The position numbers and the translations under genes are program-made. 45,855 nt of DNA from a bacterium (lineage in GTDB: Bacteria; Planctomycetota; Planctomycetia; Gemmatales; Gemmataceae), in assembly GCA_017308215.1 (NCBI GenBank), contig JAFKFQ010000269.1, positions 1 to 45,855 on the forward strand. The letters run 5' to 3'. A model generated the notes under the pieces. The model was given only the letters and a program-made list of their open reading frames with translations. It had not been told where the DNA came from and made no database searches. How positions within the stretch are numbered: position 1 is the stretch's first letter; each line of letters starts with the position of its first letter. Shown in pieces: positions 33,001 through 40,156 of this stretch.

Positions 33001-34260
33001 GCGAACGACCTCGTTCTTCGCGGTGCGGGTTGGCGTGCGCGTCTCGCCCAAGCAACGGCCGTCGCTAACGTCCCAGGTCCGGAGCGTCTGATCGTCCTCC
33101 ACCGAGAACACCGTCCAACCATCGGGGCTTAGTCCGAGGCGGGCGATCCGGGAGGAGTGTCGACTCCCCGGCGTCTCAGAGCCCGACAAGTCAGGGTTCC
33201 ATAGGCACGCCGTCCCGTCGCTTGCACACGAGAGGACCCTGTTGGTAGCGTCCGCCGCGACGGCGTTCACCGCGGAGTCATGGCCGACCCAGCTCTGGAG
33301 GTTGCGGCCCGAAGCCAAGTCCCACAGCCGGAGGGTCATATCGTCCGAGCCGGACAAGGCCAGGGTATCCTGGGCAAGCAGGGCGACGCAGTTGACTGTC
33401 GCGGCATGACCGGTCAGGGCGCGCAGTTCCCGGCCGGTCGCAACGTCCCAGACTTTGAGGCCGTGGTCCACCGACGCCGAAACGGCGACGGCGGCGTCCC
33501 GGCTGACCGCGATGTCAGTGACGGCGTCAGTCGGCCCCAGTAGTCGGTTCGCCGGTCCAATGTGCCCGGTGTGCCCAACGAACTCCCGAACGGTTTGCCC
33601 TTCGTGGTCCAAGACCAAGATCTTCCCGTTCCGGCAACCGACGAGCACCTGTTCCATCCGGGGACAGACCGCCAGAGCCGAGAATGGGTGATGACGCTGC
33701 TGCCGACGTAGGAACGGGAGCAACTCCCGGCTTTGAAGGTCCCAGTTAACGATTCCGTCGGTGCCGCAGATGACCGCTCGACTCGAGTCGGGGTGGAAGC
33801 GGACCGCAACGACCTCGCCGACATCCGAGCGGACAGAGGCAAGCTCTCGTCGGTGCCCTAGATCCCAGAGGCGGACAGAATCGTCTTCGGCCGCGGTGAG
33901 AGCCAGCCGGCCGTCGCTGGCCACTGCCATCTTTCGGACTGGTTGGGGGCCGCGCAAGGTGTACAGCAGTTCGCCGTTCGATAGATTCCAGAGCCGGAGT
34001 GTGGCGTCAGAAGAAGCTGACAGCGCGCACTTACCCTCATTGAGGAGGGCGACTGCAGTCACTGTGGCGGAGTGGGCAAGGAGCGTCAGCGGTCCATCGG
34101 CCAGGCGCTGGAACTCGCGGTGTCTACGGCCGGTGAGCTGTGCAGTCGCCCCCAAAGCTGCGAACGAAGCTGTTTGCTGTCCTGATCCAAAATGTGGCGT
34201 GCGAGTCGAATGCTCTCGCCGAGGTGGCGCAGCCCTGATCGCCGCTCCGCCAAGCCGCAC
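29782..34260 (-). CDS. WD40-repeat plus HEAT-like giant protein (main frame)
   Basis: The central frame of a very large sensor-like protein. From about 34120 downwards it shows a string of WD40 repeats (TVTAVALLNEGKCALSASSD then ATLRLWNLSNGELLYTLRG; AVSASVDHGLKVWDVATGRE; LALSGSDDMTLRLWDLASGR; LLVSGSADKTVRVWDYPRG). From about 32200 it turns into HEAT-like repeats (AAADQLWCQGDRAEALTAWR; SGLSSNSTPTLRDLVLRDSP) that end in this frame near 30040; the last 80 codons after the G8 run are out of frame. The first 40 codons (to about 34140) also look out of frame. Two frame changes thus separate it from its N- and C-terminal parts, together 28449-34463, about 2,000 residues. WD40 and HEAT arrays are typical trigger-sensing regions of STAND systems. 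Confidence 0.8.
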   Translation of the reverse strand: MRLGGAAIRAAPPRREHSTRTPHFGSGQQTASFAALGATAQLTGRRHREFQRLADGPLTLLAHSATVTAVALLNEGKCALSASSDATLRLWNLSNGELLYTLRGPQPVRKMAVASDGRLALTAAEDDSVRLWDLGHRRELASVRSDVGEVVAVRFHPDSSRAVICGTDGIVNWDLQSRELLPFLRRQQRHHPFSALAVCPRMEQVLVGCRNGKILVLDHEGQTVREFVGHTGHIGPANRLLGPTDAVTDIAVSRDAAVAVSASVDHGLKVWDVATGRELRALTGHAATVNCVALLAQDTLALSGSDDMTLRLWDLASGRNLQSWVGHDSAVNAVAADATNRVLSCASDGTACLWNPDLSGSETPGSRHSSRIARLGLSPDGWTVFSVEDDQTLRTWDVSDGRCLGETRTPTRTAKNEVVRTDECRIRALSYPDQIAVSNTPDPCTLQAWRTNNSAVVCEFRGHWNDLIFDVAEDSEVTTSVITADGCRALSAAVPTRERFAPGVPGIHCSLRQWDLLTGTELRPPRKFPEILDTSTVSADGRHLLTGSSAGSVRVLDLVTGEEVSRDAHAAAVTVVCLSPCGRLALCGFADGLIQAYRFPELVPERAFAGHTTRVTSINMAEGGNLLVSGSADKTVRVWDYPRGVLLATFFADASVSACVFSLPGSTVYAGDELGRLHQLCLETPNAAPASPDELERRACQPSEGAAARLAAADELGRTGGAERAVRAWMSLCEDAQVPATVRFHAASALYRLGKGDTARGCLVRIAGESAVPAGMRRAAADQLWCQGDRAEALTAWRTLAAAPELDVWHRLAAIQSLASLTDSAELSALLARFSRSDLDAGQAYRLSELYRAAGIEDEASAVGFSASCRPETTHSIRIHCASQLAKAGRTDAALFLLVRVVQGENEEPDGHRHSREAVKLIAELIPASDAAPCLRYLAFHCVSPDRSLEGWEHGRHPGRNRLMPMEIEDQFRRRDEIERLREEILKALVKVGGESDLPDLFCREDSVPSTLRLKAIRKFARVYGGHALAPFSHIDFVAAFRKRLRRQSKSRKRETGGPLTAVERVRSLGRFKELTAKTYEISGRLVKIACQAFRLLGGDDLLVVARDPTVNEALRRHAAEAAHQSGLSSNSTPTLRDLVLRDSPSAREAMKCIQALGRLKAVDALLDLVLDKSLALEPRVNALRELAKIQPHGDSLIDRLLPAAQERSEHPGIRRRVAGLLLADNRQDLACAVWVDILGDETCEEWQRLTAAQFLLRHDPNSPILDDLRAIAENSKLRPSPRLFAAAMMLESLGRAEAPASVPRLLVHDGVARGIRHRVGAQLVGRGEVQPILLIAADPTVRTPIRVEMVALLAGAGDSPLVRDGLMALATDHAADEEIRGNAIECLARDYPGDKEVHDTLSALARGGGHPTLPERSRRTRRAQLHGRLSQYRQRHLDCQRNTWCRRTGDGEGWSRCRSSRVVSRSGGRYRGASRGVVRGMCRFGRTPAFS

Positions 34261-34463
34261 GACCGCGCGATCTCGAAATCACCCAATAGGCTTTGTGGTC
34301 CCGAGTGATCCAGCTTCGCCTGCAAGAAGTCGAAGGTGGTAAGCAGCCGTTCGAGTTGAGCAGCTTGACCCTTCCCGGCCAGATGTGTGGGGAGAAATCG
34401 CAGTAGGTAGTCCCTACGTTCTGACAGCAGCCGGTCAGATCCACTGTCCATAGTCTGCTCCAC
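34086..34463 (-). pseudogene. N-terminal helical segment of the WD40 giant
   Basis: This frame starts with GTG 34463 and reads RRDYLLRFLPTHLAGKGQ, then LERLLTTFDFLQAKLDHSGP, then RHLGESIRLARHILDQDSKQ. That is the helical segment that, in STAND NTPases with WD40 sensors, directly follows the winged helix and precedes the first WD40 repeat. The frame then ends at 34086, while the WD40 repeats continue in the neighbouring frame (TGRRHREFQRLADGPLTLLA). A frame change near 34130-34150 is needed to join them. As it stands the product would be 125 aa without WD40 repeats, hence the pseudogene call; a base-call error remains possible. Confidence 0.6.
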
Positions 34464-34546
34464 CGTGTGCGACTAGATCTCGCGAATGAGAGACTGTCCA
34501 CGCTGTCTGACTGACGCTGGGTTGCCGGGCTTGGTCCATCCCAGAG

Positions 34547-35584
34547 GTGGAGCCGATTGGAATCATCTACACCAAAAGCCGGTGGGCGAGGTCCGCCGAG
34601 TTGAAGGTTCACCCACACCCGGCCAACATAATGCCCTCGAGAGGTGCCCCGCAAGCGGTTTCTCTCAGAGCATACACCCGCGACGTACCGCGCCACGTGG
34701 TTCACCCCCGGCGCGTCGGGCTGGACGTCACCCAGCCGCCGGGCTTTTCTTGCCGGGGACAGGCCCACACAGCTGCTGGACCACTTCACCGTCGTGAACC
34801 GCCACACTCCTTGGCCGATCTCGCTGACCACACGGTCGCCGAGGCCGACCGGCGGTTGGCGCTGCGGGCGCTATTGGCCTGCCCCACCGGGTCCATCGGC
34901 TGCCTCGGTGACGACGACGTGAAGGCCGTGGGGGACGACTTCCCGCTCCCGGTCGAGGGGCCGGTGTACTACTGCGGGTACAACTCGCCGAAGTCCTATG
35001 GCGGGAACAGCTACCTCGTCCGCCACCCGGCGGGCAACTGGCTGATCGACGCCCCGAAGTTCGTCACCCCGCTCGTGCGGCGGCTGGAGGCGGTGGGCGG
35101 GGTCGCCCACATCTTCCTCACCCACCGGGACGACGTGGCCGACACCGAGCGGTACGCCCAGCACTTCCACGCCCGCCGCATCATCCACCGGGCCGAGTTG
35201 CCGGCGCAGCCCGGTGCGGAGGTCGTTCTCGACGGCGACGGGCCGTGGGAGTTGGCCCCCGGCTTCTGCGCCGTCCCGACGCCCGGCCACACGGAAGGCC
35301 ACTGCGTCCTGCTGGTGGAGGACCGCTTCCTGTTCACTGGCGACCACCTGGACTGGGACCGGAACGGGCGGCGGCTCGCTGCGTCGGAGGACTACTGCTG
35401 GTACTCGTGGCCGGAGCAGGCCGAGTCGATGGCGAGGCTGGCCGACTACCGCTTCGAGTGGGTGCTGCCCGGCCACGGCCAGCGTATACGGCTACCCGCC
35501 TCCGAGATGCGGGCCGAAGTCCGGCGATTGGCCGAGGCGATGCGCCGCGGGGGCGATGACAGACCGTCCTTGCCCGCCCCCTAA
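34547..35584 (+). CDS. MBL-fold metallo-hydrolase, uncertain N terminus
   Basis: A metallo-beta-lactamase-fold hydrolase. The well-supported part starts near 34820 (ADRRLALRALLACPTGSIGC) and runs to the stop. Metal-site motifs are THRDDVAD (a variant of HxHxDH in which the second His is Asp), PTPGHTEGHC, FTGDHLDWD and LPGHGQ. The variant first motif is seen in some MBL proteins of planctomycetes and cyanobacteria that carry an N-terminal ferredoxin-like part, and ACPTGSIG is the typical end of such a part. Here, however, the region 34547-34800 has no ferredoxin cysteines in any one frame and may be degraded or not coding. The frame is divergent from the WD40 gene. Substrate unknown. Confidence 0.75.
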   Translation: MEPIGIIYTKSRWARSAELKVHPHPANIMPSRGAPQAVSLRAYTRDVPRHVVHPRRVGLDVTQPPGFSCRGQAHTAAGPLHRREPPHSLADLADHTVAEADRRLALRALLACPTGSIGCLGDDDVKAVGDDFPLPVEGPVYYCGYNSPKSYGGNSYLVRHPAGNWLIDAPKFVTPLVRRLEAVGGVAHIFLTHRDDVADTERYAQHFHARRIIHRAELPAQPGAEVVLDGDGPWELAPGFCAVPTPGHTEGHCVLLVEDRFLFTGDHLDWDRNGRRLAASEDYCWYSWPEQAESMARLADYRFEWVLPGHGQRIRLPASEMRAEVRRLAEAMRRGGDDRPSLPAP

Positions 35585-35724
35585 ATGCCGCTCCCCGGGG
35601 GCGCTGCTCATGCCGGACGTACCAGCGGGGGCTGTAGGTCGGAGCCGGGACATGCCAATCATCTCCAACCCGGGTCGTCCTGTCTCGCACGTCCCGATGA
35701 CGGCCAAGTCGAAGTCCCGACCCG

Positions 35725-36172
35725 TCACTCGCGCGCTGACGCGACCAGCCGGGCGATCCGATCCACCAGTTCTTTTTGTGCCGGGGATTCCGGGCATAGT
35801 ACCCGGCAGCCGAGTCGTGGACCGAGAGGATCGCGTCCACGATCCCCTCGGCCACCCGCCGCACCCGATTCGGGACGGTCCGGGAGCCGTCCGGGTTTGC
35901 AGCCTTTGGAGCGCGGGGCAGCACCCTCTTGTCCGCCACCGGGCGAACCGCAGTCGTGGCGGTGCCCGGCGGGTCGATCCTCAGCCAACGGGCCTGTGCC
36001 AGGTACGGGCACCCCAAATCGAGCACGGTGTCCGACCCGAACACTTGCACCCACCTGGGCCACCTTCTGCTCGTCGCTGTAACCGCCGCCCCGAAGGTTG
36101 AGGAAGGTCTTCAACCAGTAATACCCGTCGGAGGGCTGGGCGGACCGGGCCTCGCCGCACCCTGGTGCTCAC
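35725..36172 (-). pseudogene. Decayed gene of unknown function
   Basis: Protein-like sequence is scattered over frames in consistent order on the minus strand. It may begin with GTG 36172, overlapping the stop of the small gene upstream. It then shows KTFLNLRGGGYSDEQKVAQV (to about 36055), WVQVFGSDTVLDLGCPYLAQ and ARWLRIDPPGT in the next frame, RTVPNRVRRVAEGIVDAILS and HDSAAGYYARNPRHKK, and returns to the first frame for ELVDRIARLVASARE and TGA at 35725-35727. At least two frame changes are needed, one at an A5 run near 35776. I do not recognise the family; the end is clearly helical. Confidence 0.55.
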
Positions 36173-36390
36173 GGCATTCCTCCGGTGCCGCCGACCCCGA
36201 CCGGCTCATTCTCGGGCACCCACTCCGGGTCGGTGCCGCCGTCCAGGCTGGCCAGGTAGACCTCGTGGCTGGCGGTCTGGACCATCGCCAGCCCGTCCAC
36301 CGCCCGCCGCCGGAGCACGCGGTAACGATCACTCTCCCACTCTACGATCTGGCCCCGACGGACCCGGCGGGCGCCGCTCGACTCCGACAT
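36169..36390 (-). CDS. Small conserved-looking protein
   Basis: A 73-aa protein (RRVRRGQIVEWESDRYRVLR, then AMVQTASHEVYLASLDGG) with a small beta-barrel-like pattern and no known family that I can name. ATG 36390 is preceded by GAGGAGGAAG, one of the best ribosome sites in the region. One copy of the 18-bp motif lies 57 bases upstream in the same orientation, so the gene leads a minus-strand unit that once included the decayed gene at 35725-36172. Its TGA overlaps the possible GTG of that gene. Confidence 0.65.
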   Translation of the reverse strand: MSESSGARRVRRGQIVEWESDRYRVLRRRAVDGLAMVQTASHEVYLASLDGGTDPEWVPENEPVGVGGTGGMP

Positions 36391-36447
36391 CGGTCTTCCT
36401 CCTCGGGAGTGAGACAGACCGCCCGGACATCCCGAGGCGGCCCCTTA

Positions 36448-36465
36448 CCCCTACGCACTTTGACG
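36448..36465 (-). promoter_or_regulatory. 18-bp motif, copy 1 (facing 36390)
   Basis: On the minus strand this reads GCGTCAAAGTGCGTAGGG and points towards the gene starting at 36390, ending 57 bases before its ATG. It is a perfect inverted copy of 36552-36569. Position and orientation suggest a shared promoter element or operator. Confidence 0.7.
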
Positions 36466-36551
36466 CGACCCGTGGCCACGGTCGCCGTCGCAAGGCACGC
36501 TCACGCCGGGTTTTGATGCAAACCGTCCGGCATCTGGCGAGTCGCGGCTTT

Positions 36552-36569
36552 GCGTCAAAGTGCGTAGGG
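36552..36569 (+). promoter_or_regulatory. 18-bp motif, copy 2 (facing 36607)
   Basis: GCGTCAAAGTGCGTAGGG on the plus strand, ending 37 bases before ATG 36607. With copy 1 it forms a divergent arrangement in the 216-bp gap between the genes at 36390 and 36607, which otherwise holds nothing I recognise. Confidence 0.7.
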
Positions 36570-36606
36570 CCGGGGCGTTCCGCGACCTGCGTCCGTCGGA
36601 GGGGTG

Positions 36607-37113
36607 ATGGACTTGGACACCTTGTTTGCGTGCGTCTCCGGCTACGAGCGGGTTGGGGACGAGTACCGGCTGTACGTCGATGGCCCGGTCCCGAGGTCGC
36701 AGCTACACCGCCGCGTCGGGGAACGGACGCCCCTGTTCCACCTGTTCGCCGGGGAGGACGCCGGGCGGGTCGAGGAGTGGCTGGCCCGCAACGGGGCGTG
36801 GCAATGCCTGCGAGTCCCTACCTACGACCGGGCGAAGGGGGTGCGGGCGGTGCTGACCGCGGAGCCGTGGCGGGGCGGCGACGGGTCGGCCCTGTCCGAC
36901 CTCGGGCGGGATCACGTCATCCGCGACGAGGACCACCGCGAGCGGCTTCGCCGCGAGGTCGAACTGCTCGTCGGCATGGTGCTGGAGAACCCCGTCCGGG
37001 TCGGGAAACTCGAAGAACTCCACGACATCCAGGACGTGGTGAACGCCGGCCCGGTCGGGGTCGAACTGGCGACCACCGCGGAGGTCATAGCGGCGTACTT
37101 CGGGGGCGGCTGA
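36607..37113 (+). CDS. Hypothetical protein, first gene of plasmid-like operon
   Basis: A 168-aa protein without recognised domains. ATG 36607 follows GGAGGGG. The N-terminal half reads FACVSGYERVGDEYRLYVDG and LFHLFAGEDAGRVEEWLARN; the C-terminal half is helical (RERLRREVELLVGMVLENPV, ELATTAEVIAAYFGGG). No membrane segment or signal peptide is visible. It leads the plus-strand unit controlled by copy 2 of the 18-bp motif and precedes an AAA ATPase gene by 65 bases. Proteins of this type are common in plasmid-derived islands and have no assigned function that I know. Confidence 0.65.
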   Translation: MDLDTLFACVSGYERVGDEYRLYVDGPVPRSQLHRRVGERTPLFHLFAGEDAGRVEEWLARNGAWQCLRVPTYDRAKGVRAVLTAEPWRGGDGSALSDLGRDHVIRDEDHRERLRREVELLVGMVLENPVRVGKLEELHDIQDVVNAGPVGVELATTAEVIAAYFGGG

Positions 37114-37178
37114 GTGTCGTGGGTGGGTTTCAAGTTTCACGAGACTCGGTACGTCCGACTGACACCGGGGAGGCGACC

Positions 37179-38186
37179 ATGCGGGGCGGGACGGCGACCA
37201 GGAAGTGGAGAACGAAGATGGCGGGGAAGCAGAACGGCGGTCGCAAGGCCCGTTCGGAGTCGCACGCGACCCCGGCACCGGCGAACCTCCCCCGAACCGC
37301 CCTGGAGGAACGGCAGGCGTTGCTGGCACACCACGTCAAGATGGTGGCCCGCGGCCTCACCAACGGCCTGTTCATCTCCGGGACAGGGGGCGTCGGGAAG
37401 TCGAAGGTGATCTCCGAGACGCTCGCGTCCGAGGGCGTCAACCCGGTGCTCATCAACAGCCACGTCACCCCGCTGTCACTGTACGCGGCCATGTTCGAGC
37501 ACCGCCAGGGAAAGGTGTTGTGGATCGACGACGCCGACAGCGTGTACTCGAACATGCCCATCCTCGGCCTCCTCCGGTCGGCGCTGTGGGGCACGTCCGA
37601 AGGGAGGGTGGTGACGTACTCCTCGACCCAACTGAACGGCCTGCCGGGCAGCTTCCAGTTCGAGTCGAGAATCGTGTTCACCGCGAACTCGATCCCGAAG
37701 AGGAACGAGGCGTTCAAGGCCGTCCTGTCGCGGGTGGACGTGTTCGAGTTGACCGCCACCAACGACGAGTTGCTGGACCAGATGGAGGTCATGGCCCGGA
37801 GCGGGTTCGGCTCGCTCGACGCGGCCACCTGCCGGGCGGTGGTGGACTACATCCGGCACGCGGGCGGGAACCGGCAACTGAGCATGAGGCTGTACGAGTC
37901 GTCGCTCCGCAAGGTCGAGTACGCGGTCGCCACCGGCACCGACTGGCGTGACCTCGTGCGATCACAACTCGACCAGTTGGGGAGCAAGGACCGGGACGGC
38001 ATACCGAAGCCGCTCGACAGCAAAGGGCACGACCTGCGGTGCATGGCCTTGGCCGTCGAAAAGTTCCCGGCGTCGGCCCGGCAGCAGGAGGAATTCTGGT
38101 GCGAGGCTACCGGCAAAAGTCGGGCGACGTTCTTCCGCACGAAACGGGAGTTCGAGGCCAGGCGGGACGGGGAGGGCCGCTCATGA
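37179..38186 (+). CDS. P-loop AAA-type ATPase
   Basis: A 335-aa ATPase. After a basic, disordered-looking start (1-35) it shows Walker A GTGGVGKS (68-75), Walker B VLWIDDAD (113-120), a sensor-1-like FTANSIP and a helical C-terminal part (LDAATCRAVVDYIRHAGGNR). The end (EEFWCEATGKSRATFFRTKR) looks like a small helix-turn-helix, so it may bind DNA. Similar single-domain ATPases occur in plasmids and phages. ATG 37179 has GGGGAGG upstream; ATG 37218 is an alternative. Its TGA overlaps the ATG of the next gene (ATGA), showing translational coupling. Its role could be replication or partition of a former plasmid, or DNA loading; this is inference. Confidence 0.82.
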   Translation: MRGGTATRKWRTKMAGKQNGGRKARSESHATPAPANLPRTALEERQALLAHHVKMVARGLTNGLFISGTGGVGKSKVISETLASEGVNPVLINSHVTPLSLYAAMFEHRQGKVLWIDDADSVYSNMPILGLLRSALWGTSEGRVVTYSSTQLNGLPGSFQFESRIVFTANSIPKRNEAFKAVLSRVDVFELTATNDELLDQMEVMARSGFGSLDAATCRAVVDYIRHAGGNRQLSMRLYESSLRKVEYAVATGTDWRDLVRSQLDQLGSKDRDGIPKPLDSKGHDLRCMALAVEKFPASARQQEEFWCEATGKSRATFFRTKREFEARRDGEGRS

Positions 38187-38545
38187 CCTCGCCGTTCCTG
38201 GCCCTGGATTGGGCCGTGTACTGGATCGTCCGGTCGGCCCTGCCGGTGGCCGTCCGCCCGTCCGGGTGCCTGGTGAGCGTCGAGGGGTACTACGGGGTCG
38301 CGGACGACGCCCGCTCGTGCCACCCGCTGGAGGCGGCACTGGTCGCGGAGCCGGTGGCCGCGGACTGGCGGGCCGCTGCCGCGACCGTGCTCGGCGTCGG
38401 CCCTGAGTGGGTCGTCGGGTTCGAGGACGGGTTCGCCCTCGCGGCCCCGGCCCGGAACGCCGACGAGTACGCCCGCGGGCACCTGACCGGCAGGGTGCTC
38501 CGGGCCGGGACCAGCGAGCGGCTGATCGAGCCGGACCACACCTGA
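38183..38545 (+). CDS. Small hypothetical protein coupled to the ATPase
   Basis: A 120-aa protein starting at the ATG that overlaps the ATPase stop. The sequence is acidic and hydrophobic in alternation (LDWAVYWIVRSALPVAVRPS, GVGPEWVVGFEDGFALAAPA) and ends with a charged segment (RNADEYARGHLTGRVLRAG). No domain recognised. The tight overlap suggests it is made in step with the ATPase and may be its partner. Confidence 0.65.
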   Translation: MTSPFLALDWAVYWIVRSALPVAVRPSGCLVSVEGYYGVADDARSCHPLEAALVAEPVAADWRAAAATVLGVGPEWVVGFEDGFALAAPARNADEYARGHLTGRVLRAGTSERLIEPDHT

Positions 38546-38562
38546 ACTTGGAGGGACGAACG

Positions 38563-38844
38563 ATGGTGACGCACGCGGCACTCCCGCTCGGTCGGCTGGT
38601 GGCGCCCCCCGGGGCGTTGGCGGCTCTGGACGCGACCGGGGAGTCGCCCGCCGGGTTCCTCGCCCGCCACCAAGGCGGGGACTACGGGGAGGTCAGCGAC
38701 GAGGACCGCAAACTCAACGAGGCCGCGGTGCGAGCCGGCGAGCGGGTGCTCTCGGCGTACCGGCTCCGCGACGGGACCGCGGTATGGGTGCTCACCGAGG
38801 CGGATCGAAGTTCGACCACGATCATGTTGTCCTCGGAATACTGA
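38563..38844 (+). CDS. Conserved plasmid-associated small protein
   Basis: A 93-aa protein with a pattern common on plasmids and integrative elements: LVAPPGALAALDATGESPAG, then FLARHQGGDYGEVSDEDRKL, then RVLSAYRLRDGTAVWVLTEA and DRSSTTIML. The family is widespread but its function is not known to me. ATG 38563 follows GGAGGGACG. It lies 17 bases after the previous gene in the same run. Its presence supports the view that this block derives from a plasmid or conjugative element. Confidence 0.75.
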   Translation: MVTHAALPLGRLVAPPGALAALDATGESPAGFLARHQGGDYGEVSDEDRKLNEAAVRAGERVLSAYRLRDGTAVWVLTEADRSSTTIMLSSEY

Positions 38845-38866
38845 CCACCCGCGAGGAGCACAACCG

Positions 38867-39442
38867 ATGACGAACTACGTCGGGGAGTGGTTTTCGGGTA
38901 TCCGCGGTGAGCGCGGCTGGTCCTTGGCCGAAGTCGCCCGGCGCCTGGGGTACACGAACATCTCGAAGTGTGCCAACAAGGTGCTGCGGCTGGAGCGGGA
39001 GGGCGTGGCCGACGACCACTTCGTCCGCCGGCTCGCGGCGGTGCTGGGCATCAGCGACGGGGTGGTCGCCTACCTCTGCCGGGCGGACCGGCTCGCCTAC
39101 GAGCGGGCGTGGCGTGAGTGGGCCGACCAGCCGGTGCCGGTCCGCGTCGTGGTGCGGGCGGTCCCCGGGTTCATGGTCGAGTTGGCCGTGACCGTGGACG
39201 TGACCAGGCCCGAGGAGGTCGTCGCGTTCGGTCGAGCGTATGCCGCCCGCCACCACAAGAAGGTGTTCGTGGTGTTGAGCCGGCGGCGAACGGTCGGCAT
39301 CACCGAGTCCGGGGAGATCGACGGCACGTTCGAGGCCACGCCCGAGTCGGACCCATGCCCGGGAATGAGCGTGGGCCGGGTCAAGTTCCTGTTCCGGCTT
39401 GGCGGGACACCATCGACCGAGACGAAGGGGGGAGCGTCGTGA
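38867..39442 (+). CDS. HTH-domain protein
   Basis: A 191-aa protein with an N-terminal XRE-like helix-turn-helix (about 5-70: EWFSGIRGERGWSLAEVARR then LGYTNISKCANKVLRLEREG, and RRLAAVLGISDGVVAYL). The remaining 120 residues are a mixed alpha/beta region (VPVRVVVRAVPGFMVELAV, HHKKVFVVLSRRRTVGITES) without known family. It is a likely DNA-binding regulator of the block and a candidate reader of the 18-bp motif, which is inference. GAGGAGC lies before ATG 38867. Its TGA overlaps the GTG of the next gene. Confidence 0.75.
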   Translation: MTNYVGEWFSGIRGERGWSLAEVARRLGYTNISKCANKVLRLEREGVADDHFVRRLAAVLGISDGVVAYLCRADRLAYERAWREWADQPVPVRVVVRAVPGFMVELAVTVDVTRPEEVVAFGRAYAARHHKKVFVVLSRRRTVGITESGEIDGTFEATPESDPCPGMSVGRVKFLFRLGGTPSTETKGGAS

Positions 39443-39774
39443 CCACCATGTACTTCGCGGTCTTCGCCACGAGGCGTGCCGACCTGGGCGAGTGGATCGT
39501 GTCGCTCGTCTCGACCGAGGCGTTGGCTCGTGTCGTCGGGTGGCGGACCCTGGAGGACATGCCGTGGGTGCTCCGCTGCCGGGTGAAGAAGGTGTACCTG
39601 ACACGCGCGCAGGTGTTCGCCGTCGTAACGGAGTGGGGGCGGACGGACGCGGCCCGGGGCAGGCCGATGGGCGCCGCCGAAGCCATCCCAGAGCCGTACC
39701 GGCAGGTTTACCTTGACGGCTACCGACGAGCGACGGGCGGGGGTGATTCCAGCCGGGGACAGGCCGGTGCGTGA
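39439..39774 (+). CDS. Small hypothetical protein coupled to the HTH gene
   Basis: A 111-aa protein starting with GTG inside the stop of the HTH gene (GTGA overlap). It begins YFAVFATRRADLGEWIVSLV and contains AEAIPEPYRQVYLDGYRRAT near the end. No domain recognised. GGGGGGAG provides the ribosome site. It closes the plus-strand unit that starts at 36607. Confidence 0.6.
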   Translation: MTTMYFAVFATRRADLGEWIVSLVSTEALARVVGWRTLEDMPWVLRCRVKKVYLTRAQVFAVVTEWGRTDAARGRPMGAAEAIPEPYRQVYLDGYRRATGGGDSSRGQAGA

Positions 39775-40094
39775 CGACTCGACGGAGGCCGTACTTTCCC
39801 TGGCGTTCAAACGTCAACCGGCGAGGGTGCCAGCCGCACCTTGAGCCTCTGCCCGATCAGGTCACAGACGGCGGTTCTCGCCGGATCGCATTTCGCTCAA
39901 CGTCAGCCCTCCCGACGCCATCCGCCGCGCGACTTTCACCGTCCCGCGATCATCGCGGCGCTCGTCGTCACCGGCACTTCGCCGTTATTACCCACAGAGC
40001 AACTTCGAGGCGGGCTGACGCTCGCACTCGCTCCCGTCGAACTTCAGCGCACCGCGCGTCCCCGCGAGCGTCGCGACCGACGCGGCAAAGGAAT
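39775..40094. other. Intergenic stretch before the DUF932 operon
   Basis: About 320 bases with no convincing gene; an open frame at 39771-40181 has an arginine and proline-rich shadow-like translation. The stretch leads into copy 3 of the 18-bp motif. Confidence 0.5.
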
Positions 40095-40112
40095 GCGACA
40101 AAGTGCGTAGGG
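40095..40112 (+). promoter_or_regulatory. 18-bp motif, copy 3 (facing 40157)
   Basis: GCGACAAAGTGCGTAGGG, 17 of 18 bases identical to copies 1 and 2, ending 44 bases before ATG 40157. All three copies point towards the first gene of a unit at a distance of 37-57 bases, which argues for a transcriptional role. Confidence 0.7.
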
Positions 40113-40156
40113 GGAGGACAGGAACAGGACACAAACGAGACGCGAAAGGGACGACC

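Noticed and set aside
36165-37178. Upstream extension of the AAA ATPase frame by about 338 codons
   Set aside because: The extension is arginine and proline-rich, overlaps three other genes or motifs, and a good ribosome site precedes ATG 37179.
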